A DNA stretch of 34,565 nt from assembly GCA_017548125.1 (NCBI GenBank), contig JAFYNK010000037.1, positions 1-34,565 on the forward strand, read 5' to 3'. Every line of letters starts with the position of its first letter. Position 1 is the stretch's first letter. The DNA comes from Bacteroidales bacterium. Lineage in GTDB: Bacteria; Bacteroidota; Bacteroidia; Bacteroidales; F082. The translations under genes and the position numbers were made by a program. Below, piece after piece: positions 29,786 through 34,565 of the stretch. The notes beneath the pieces are model-generated. The model had not been told where the DNA came from, ran no database searches, and saw only the letters and a program-made list of their open reading frames with translations.

Positions 29786-30811
29786 TTATTCTTCTTCGCT
29801 ATAATAAACCTTATAATATTTGCCTCTGTCGTCCTCCCCTTGTTCTATATGGTCGCGGTTGCCGTCGATGATGATCTGTATCTTGTTGTCAAGACGGATG
29901 ACGCGCTTGTAGGCTCGCTGCTGTTTCTTGAAAGCGTTGTTAGAGATCATGAAGTTGTCATCGATGCTAAGGCCGTTCTCCTCCTCGTAGTTTCTCTTGA
30001 AGTTCTGAAAACTCTCAATCACCTCTGGCTGCTCGATGACCTCATTAGCAAACTCGTCAAAATCGAAGCTCTCCTTCTCCTTGAAAAACTGTAAAGATTT
30101 ATTAAGAAGATCTATCTGGTCAGCCTTAGACACCTCGAACTCCTTAGGCAGCTCCTGCGTCACGAAGTTCTTGGCCATCGCCATCACGTTCTGAGTGTTG
30201 GCATATTCATCCTTACGCTGGCGCACATGAAGGAAGTCGTCGGTCCAGTAAAGCGCCTCCATGCCTTTGTTGGTGTTATCCACTATCGACACCACATAAC
30301 CCTCATCGACGTCCCTGTTGAAGATGAGACAGCCTTTGTCGAGTTTCTTCACGTTGATGCCTTGTTCGCTCTCAAGGCTGAACCTGCCGCCGCCACCGCC
30401 GACCTTCAGATAAGTGTCCTTGTTCTCAGTCTTGAAGATACCGACGGCATCGACCTGCATGCCGCTCATCATACAATCGGTGAAGTAAGCCACATAGAAC
30501 TCGCCAGCCTTGATCTTAGGATGAGTGCTTTGCTCGTAGAGATGACGAGCCAGTTTCTTCGACTCCTCATAGAGACACGACGGATCCTCGAAAATCTTAG
30601 AAGCCACGCCATGAACCACATTATATTCCAGACCGCTATCGTGATAAAGATGAAAGAACTCCCCGATATTGAAAGCGTTAAGGAAAAAGTTAGACATGGT
30701 GTTACGCAGCTCCTCGCTGAGAGAGACGTTAGACTTGGCAAGATGCACGCCCTCTTCAGCTGCCTTGTTGCCAATAATATGTAAAGCTAAATGTGTCAGT
30801 TTTGTTTCCAT
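29786..30811 (-). CDS. Nucleoid-associated protein (NdpA/YejK-like, NA37 family)
   Basis: A 341-aa cytoplasmic protein of the 37-kDa nucleoid-associated family (YejK/NdpA). It matches in overall layout: an N-terminal HLALHIIGNKAAEEGV segment, KIKAGEFYVAYFTDCMM, VDAVGIFKTENKDTYLKV, a middle GCLIFNRDVDEGYVVSIVDN strand pair, YWTDDFLHV and a C-terminal KRVIRLDNKIQIIIDG followed by GKYYKVYY. Family members bind DNA and localise to the nucleoid; their precise role is unclear. It is monocistronic, convergent with the SDR gene and divergent from the glycogen operon. Confidence 0.85.
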   Translation of the reverse strand: METKLTHLALHIIGNKAAEEGVHLAKSNVSLSEELRNTMSNFFLNAFNIGEFFHLYHDSGLEYNVVHGVASKIFEDPSCLYEESKKLARHLYEQSTHPKIKAGEFYVAYFTDCMMSGMQVDAVGIFKTENKDTYLKVGGGGGRFSLESEQGINVKKLDKGCLIFNRDVDEGYVVSIVDNTNKGMEALYWTDDFLHVRQRKDEYANTQNVMAMAKNFVTQELPKEFEVSKADQIDLLNKSLQFFKEKESFDFDEFANEVIEQPEVIESFQNFKRNYEEENGLSIDDNFMISNNAFKKQQRAYKRVIRLDNKIQIIIDGNRDHIEQGEDDRGKYYKVYYSEEE

Positions 30812-30837
30812 CGGATTCTTTTAGAAAATGAATGATG

Positions 30838-30845
30838 CAAAAATA
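30838..30845 (-). promoter_or_regulatory. Predicted -7 element for the nucleoid-associated gene
   Basis: The minus strand reads TATTTTTG, matching TAnnTTTG, about 27 nt upstream of the ATG. No clear TTTG lies at 19 nt; the best match is a weak CGTTG nearer in. Confidence 0.4.
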
Positions 30846-30905
30846 GTTAAAATCAACGAACGAAATTATTTGACAAGAAAATTGATAATGACATACATTT
30901 ATGAA

Positions 30906-30970
30906 AAATTGCTTTTCTAATGATTTGTGAATTTTTATTTGAGAAGATTTTTATTTTTCTTGAAAGAGCA
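30906..30970 (+). repeat. Dispersed ~65-bp repeat, copy 2
   Basis: Near-identical to the reverse complement of 70-132 (AAATTGCTTTT..., GAGAAGATTTTT core, TTTTTCTTGAAAGA end). It is located in the divergent spacer between the nucleoid-associated gene and the debranching enzyme gene, about 58 nt upstream of the latter's -33 box. It is not coding. It may be a leader or regulatory repeat, or a small mobile remnant. Confidence 0.6.
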
Positions 30971-31028
30971 CAGTCTCATTGCCAATGTTAAATTGTTGTG
31001 AAAAATGTTTAAAATATTTTTTTTACTA

Positions 31029-31059
31029 TTTGTTTTTTTATTCAAAAATTTTAACTTTG
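31029..31059 (+). promoter_or_regulatory. Predicted promoter of the glycogen operon
   Basis: TTTG (31029-31032), exactly 19 nt, TAACTTTG (31052-31059): a full match to the Bacteroidota -33/-7 consensus. The start would be near 31066, leaving a 26-nt leader before the ATG at 31092. This is the best promoter in the window. Confidence 0.72.
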
Positions 31060-31091
31060 CAAAGTTGTAAAATTTTGAAATTCATATTAAG

Positions 31092-33044
31092 ATGGCATAT
31101 ATTTCTTTTGACAAGCAGCATTTGGTAAACCTTGAATTTACTATGAACAAGGAGATTCTTCGTTCTAACAGATCGGGGGCTTTTTGCAATACGACAATCA
31201 TTGGTTGCAACACTAGAAAGTATCATGGTTTGCTGGTTGTGCCGCAGCCTCAGCTTGACAACTACAACCATGTCTTGCTTTCATCTATCGACGAGACTGT
31301 CATTGCCAACAAAGAGGAATTTCATTTCGGCGTTCATCAGTATGAAGACGGAACCATTATGCCTTCGGGTCATAAATACCTTAGAGAGTTCTCTGCCGAG
31401 CCGATACCTAAGCTGACGTATCGTGTTGGTGGGACTCGTATCACAAAAGAATACATATTCGCTGAAAACGACAGCAGGATTTATATACGTTATAATGTTA
31501 TAGAGGCAGCCCAGCCTATAGTGCTGCGTCTGACTCCATTCCTCGCATTCCGTAACGTTCATAGCTTGACTTACGAAAATCACGATGCAAATCGCAAATA
31601 TGTTCCTTTGAAAAACGGAGCCTCGTGGCTTATGTATGAAAACTATGACCCACTGTGTCTCCAGATTTCAAAAAACGCTGAATATACCCATGCGCCTCTT
31701 TGGTATTATAAAGTATTTTATATCAGAGAGTTTGAACGTGGCTACGACGCCGTGGAGGACTTGTACGTCCCTGGTTTCTTCGATGTCGATCTGAAAGAAG
31801 GCGAGTCTATCATAGTCTCCGCCGGCCTCGAAGAGAAAAATCCGGCAACGTTCAAACGTCAGTTCGACTCTATGATTGAGTCGAGAATACCTCGCGACAG
31901 CTTCGAACACTGTCTGCAAAACTCTGCGCAGCAGTTCATCATCAGAGAGAAAGACGGCACTCGCATGTTCGCCGGCTTCCCTTGGTTCGGCAGCTGCGGC
32001 CGTGACACCCTCCTATCAATTCCAGGACTGATACTCGCCAACGGCGATAAAAAGACTTTCAAAGAATTACTTAAGTATCTGATTGATACAATGAAAGGTC
32101 CTTTCTTCTCTAACAGATATTATCAGAAATCGCTTTATTACACAGCCGTCGATTCTCCGCTCTGGTTCTTCCTCGTGCTTCAGAAATATGAAGAGATGCT
32201 TGGCGCAAGCAAGAAGACTGTATGGAAAGAATACGGCGATGTCATGTCTAAGATTCTCAATAGTTTCATAGAAGGAACCGATTTTAACGTCAAGACATTG
32301 GAAAACGGACTCCTCTATGCTGGCAATGAAAACCTCGCCCTCACATGGATGAACGTTTTCTGCGAAGGAAAGCCTTATACACCAAGAACTGGATTGAACA
32401 TTGAAATAAACGCATTGTGGTATAACGCATTACGTTATGCAGTGGATGTCTTGAAAGAAGCCGACAAGAAAAATTCCGACCTCGAGAAATGGAATGACAT
32501 CGCTGATAAAGTCGCTGCGTCTTACACAAATTGCTTCTATAATGAACAAAACGATGTGTTTTATGATTATATAAACGACAATGAGAAAAATGATATGGTA
32601 CGACCAAATATGTTGATTGCTATATCTTTGCCTTATTGTCCGCTCAACGACGACTTGAAAAAGAAGATATTTGATATCACTCGTTCCGAGTTGTTGACTA
32701 ACAGAGGATTACGTTCTTTATCGCCTCGCTCTAAGTATTACAGAGAGGTCACTATCGGTAATCACAGAGAAAGAGAGACAGCATATCATAATGGAACGGT
32801 ATTTCCTTGGTTGATAATGCCTTACGCTGATGCGGCCGTGTCGCTCTATGGAAAGACATCATTGCCATATCTCGAAGATTTGTACAATGCCTTTGAAGAT
32901 GTTATTGACAAAAACGGAATCGGTACAATATCAGAGATTTATGATGGTAATCCTCCGCATTTGTCACGTGGTTGTATCTCGCAATCTACCAGCGTGGCGG
33001 CATTGTTATATTTGAAATATGTTATTGACGGATTGAAAAAATGA
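31092..33044 (+). CDS. Glycogen debranching enzyme (amylo-alpha-1,6-glucosidase)
   Basis: A 650-aa cytoplasmic enzyme removing alpha-1,6-linked glucose at glycogen branch stubs. The N-terminal beta-sandwich domain (residues ~15-250) begins with the typical LRSNRSGAFCNTTIIGCNTRKYHGLLV block. The C-terminal alpha/alpha toroid (~265-650) carries the family block FAGFPWFGSCGRDTLLSIPGL; homologues usually read W-F-x-x-W-G-R-D here, so the Trp is replaced by Cys. Further conserved segments are NRYYQKSLYYTAVDSPLW, MNVFCEGKPYTPRTGLNIEINALW and GTVFPWLIMPY. It is 4 nt upstream of the GT4 gene. In Bacteroides relatives these two genes are commonly followed by a GH57 amylase, which here would lie beyond the window if present. 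Confidence 0.88.
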   Translation: MAYISFDKQHLVNLEFTMNKEILRSNRSGAFCNTTIIGCNTRKYHGLLVVPQPQLDNYNHVLLSSIDETVIANKEEFHFGVHQYEDGTIMPSGHKYLREFSAEPIPKLTYRVGGTRITKEYIFAENDSRIYIRYNVIEAAQPIVLRLTPFLAFRNVHSLTYENHDANRKYVPLKNGASWLMYENYDPLCLQISKNAEYTHAPLWYYKVFYIREFERGYDAVEDLYVPGFFDVDLKEGESIIVSAGLEEKNPATFKRQFDSMIESRIPRDSFEHCLQNSAQQFIIREKDGTRMFAGFPWFGSCGRDTLLSIPGLILANGDKKTFKELLKYLIDTMKGPFFSNRYYQKSLYYTAVDSPLWFFLVLQKYEEMLGASKKTVWKEYGDVMSKILNSFIEGTDFNVKTLENGLLYAGNENLALTWMNVFCEGKPYTPRTGLNIEINALWYNALRYAVDVLKEADKKNSDLEKWNDIADKVAASYTNCFYNEQNDVFYDYINDNEKNDMVRPNMLIAISLPYCPLNDDLKKKIFDITRSELLTNRGLRSLSPRSKYYREVTIGNHRERETAYHNGTVFPWLIMPYADAAVSLYGKTSLPYLEDLYNAFEDVIDKNGIGTISEIYDGNPPHLSRGCISQSTSVAALLYLKYVIDGLKK

Positions 33045-33048
33045 TATT

Positions 33049-34341
33049 ATGAAAGTGTTGATGTTTGGCTGGGAATTTCCTCCTCATATCACTGGAGGTC
33101 TCGGCACTGCTTGTTTCGGAATGACAAAAGGTCTCGCCAAGAATGGCGTCGATGTGCTGTTCGTGGTGCCTAAGGCTCATGGCGACGAAGATGAGAGCAA
33201 CGTACGTCTTCTCAATGCAAGCGATGTGACTGTCAATATTGATAATGAAAAAGATAGATCATATTGGGATAGAGTGCAGTATATGGAGATAGGCTCTAAT
33301 ATCATCCCTTACGTCGGACCTGAACGTTTCGAGCGACTTGTTGAAGAACAACGTGCCACGAGTCATTTCCAGAGTCCGGTGTTCATGCCTCGTTATGAGT
33401 TCTCAGGGAAATATGGCGCCAACCTTATGGAAGAGGTGTCTCGTTATGCTCTCATCGGTTCTTCTCTGGCTCTTGAACATAAAGACGAGTTCGACGTGAT
33501 TCACGCGCACGACTGGCTGACTTATTCCGCTGGCATCGCTGCCAAGGAAACGACAGGAAAGCCTCTCGTGGTTCACATGCACGCTACTGAGTTCGACCGT
33601 TCTGGCGAGAATATTAACACTCTCGTATATTCAATAGAACGCCGCGGCATGGAAGCCGCCGACATCGTGATAACAGTCAGCGACTTGACAAGAAAAATCG
33701 TTATTGAGAAATACGGTATCAATCCTGATAAGGTCATCACTGTTCATAATGCAGTGGAACCTAACGACAAAAAACGGTCTGAATATGAGACTTGCGGCCT
33801 GAAGAATAAAGTCGTCACATTCCTCGGCCGTATCACATATCAAAAAGGTCCAGAATATTTCGTGGAGGCTGCGCATAAGATCTTGCAATACGACCCTACA
33901 ATTCACTTCGTGATGGCAGGCACCGGCGACCTTCTTCCTAAGATGATACGCCGCGTGGCTCAGCTTAAGATGGGCGCTAACTTCCACTTCACAGGATTCC
34001 TCAAAGGCAACGACGTGGATCAGATGTTCGCCATGTCTGACGTCTTCGTGATGCCTTCTATATCAGAGCCTTTCGGCATCGTGCCTCTTGAGGCTATGCG
34101 TCTCGACGTGCCTTGTGTCATCTCAAAACAATCAGGCGTTTCCGAAGTGCTTCAAAATGTGCTGAAAGTCGATTTCTGGGACATCAACGGCTTGGCTGAC
34201 GCCATCTACGGCTTGTGCCATTATCCAAAGTTAAGCGAGCTGTTCAAGAAAGCTGGTAAAGAAGAAGTAGATAATCTCAAGTGGGAATTCGCCTCTAAGA
34301 AGATAAAAGACGTTTATGAAAAAGCCATTAATTTAAAGTAA
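33049..34341 (+). CDS. GT4-family glycosyltransferase, probable glycogen synthase
   Basis: A 430-aa cytoplasmic GT-B glycosyltransferase. The N-terminal acceptor domain opens with MKVLMFGWEFPPHITGGLG (K/GGL donor-loop motif of starch and glycogen synthases) and contains VIHAHDWLT and VVHMHATEFDRSG. The C-terminal nucleotide-sugar domain has VTFLGRITYQKGPEYFVEA, FVMAGTGDLLPKM and the E-x7-E motif SEPFGIVPLEAM. Together with the debranching enzyme 4 nt upstream it likely forms the glycogen-metabolism operon characteristic of Bacteroidota. Shared features with GT4 sucrose- or trehalose-type synthases leave donor specificity (UDP- or ADP-glucose) open. A 53-bp tandem repeat starts 5 nt after the stop. 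Confidence 0.88.
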   Translation: MKVLMFGWEFPPHITGGLGTACFGMTKGLAKNGVDVLFVVPKAHGDEDESNVRLLNASDVTVNIDNEKDRSYWDRVQYMEIGSNIIPYVGPERFERLVEEQRATSHFQSPVFMPRYEFSGKYGANLMEEVSRYALIGSSLALEHKDEFDVIHAHDWLTYSAGIAAKETTGKPLVVHMHATEFDRSGENINTLVYSIERRGMEAADIVITVSDLTRKIVIEKYGINPDKVITVHNAVEPNDKKRSEYETCGLKNKVVTFLGRITYQKGPEYFVEAAHKILQYDPTIHFVMAGTGDLLPKMIRRVAQLKMGANFHFTGFLKGNDVDQMFAMSDVFVMPSISEPFGIVPLEAMRLDVPCVISKQSGVSEVLQNVLKVDFWDINGLADAIYGLCHYPKLSELFKKAGKEEVDNLKWEFASKKIKDVYEKAINLK

Positions 34342-34346
34342 TACCA

Positions 34347-34565
34347 ACACGCCTGTAGGGCGTAAATAGATATAACGTATGGCATCGCCTTACGTTAAAA
34401 CACGCCTGTAGGGCGTAAATAGATATAGCGTATGGCATCGCCTTATGTTAAAACACGCCTGTAGGGCGTAAATAGATATAGCGTATGGCATCGCCTTATG
34501 TTAAAACACGCCTGTAGGGCGTAAATAGATATAGCGTATGGCATCGCCTTATGTTAAAACACGCC
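34347..34565 (+). repeat. 53-bp tandem repeat array in the GT4 3' untranslated region (open at window edge)
   Basis: Units begin at 34347, 34400, 34453, 34506 and 34559, the last cut by the window end, so the true length is unknown. Copy 1 differs from copies 2-4 at two bases; copies 2-4 are identical. Each unit contains two predicted hairpins: ACGCC-TGTAG-GGCGT, and a longer one, TAACGTA-T-GGC-ATC-GCC-T-TACGTTA in copy 1. There are no spacers, and 53 is not a multiple of three, so it is neither CRISPR nor a protein repeat. Confidence 0.92.

Noticed and set aside
30227-30784. 185-aa plus-strand ORF opposite the nucleoid-associated gene
   Set aside because: Shadow of codon bias in the real gene; no family features.
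34347-34565. CRISPR array
   Set aside because: Units are contiguous 53-bp repeats without unique spacers, and no cas genes are present.

Overview
The window looks like a chromosomal segment of a Bacteroidales (Bacteroidota) bacterium. The DNA is AT-rich, secreted proteins begin with 'MKK...FSQ'-type leaders, and several intergenic regions carry a Bacteroidota promoter pattern (TTTG, about 19-20 nt, TAnnTTTG). Gene content fits: a GH3/beta-lactamase fusion, GH29 fucosidase, FGE-sulfatase/FN3 lipoprotein, and a debranching enzyme/GT4 glycogen pair. I cannot assign a genus. No tRNA, rRNA, CRISPR array, integrase or transposase was seen.

Layout. (1) 284-5234, minus: murL-like, murD, aroB and aroA in one tight operon, with junctions of 4 nt, 4 nt and a TAATG overlap. 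MurL beside MurD suggests the alternative D-glutamate route of peptidoglycan synthesis, in which L-Glu is ligated and then epimerised. (2) 5340-5927, plus: YqgE/AlgH. (3) 5968-10205, minus: a thioredoxin-like exported protein overlapping a GH3/serine-hydrolase fusion. (4) 10377-12304, plus: a MATE transporter and DUF454/YbaN, separated by a 7-mer array followed by an 8-mer array. (5) 12322-13600: an orphan protein-kinase-fold gene resembling the kinase domain of polyvalent proteins. It is followed by a second, diverged copy of the ybaN 3' end, a short relic of an FGE domain, 13-mer repeats and a terminator. (6) 13597-17586, minus: a large FN3/FGE-sulfatase lipoprotein and a small protein with a C-terminal sorting-like signal. 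(7) 17756-20593, minus: GH29 fucosidase and a membrane-anchored AraC-type regulator. (8) 20854-26014, minus: a surface-repeat protein, then an operon of acyl-ACP synthetase/acyltransferase, HAD hydrolase, unknown 103-aa protein and DEDDh exonuclease. (9) 26293-28819, plus: a tightly overlapped three-gene cassette (AbiEi-like wHTH protein, AbiEii-like nucleotidyltransferase, metallophosphoesterase) with its own promoter and a palindrome at the likely transcription start. (10) 28995-30811: an SDR oxidoreductase converging on a nucleoid-associated protein. (11) 31092-34341, plus: debranching enzyme and glycogen-synthase-like GT4, followed 5 nt after the stop by a 53-bp tandem array that runs off the window.

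The most interesting items are the three-gene toxin-antitoxin-like cassette with a phosphoesterase; the kinase gene bracketed by duplicated ybaN 3' ends; the structured 53-bp 3'-UTR repeat; the MurD-MurL pair; and simple tandem repeats (7-, 8- and 13-mers) that mark gene junctions and in two places run into coding sequence (aroA and the 145-aa protein).
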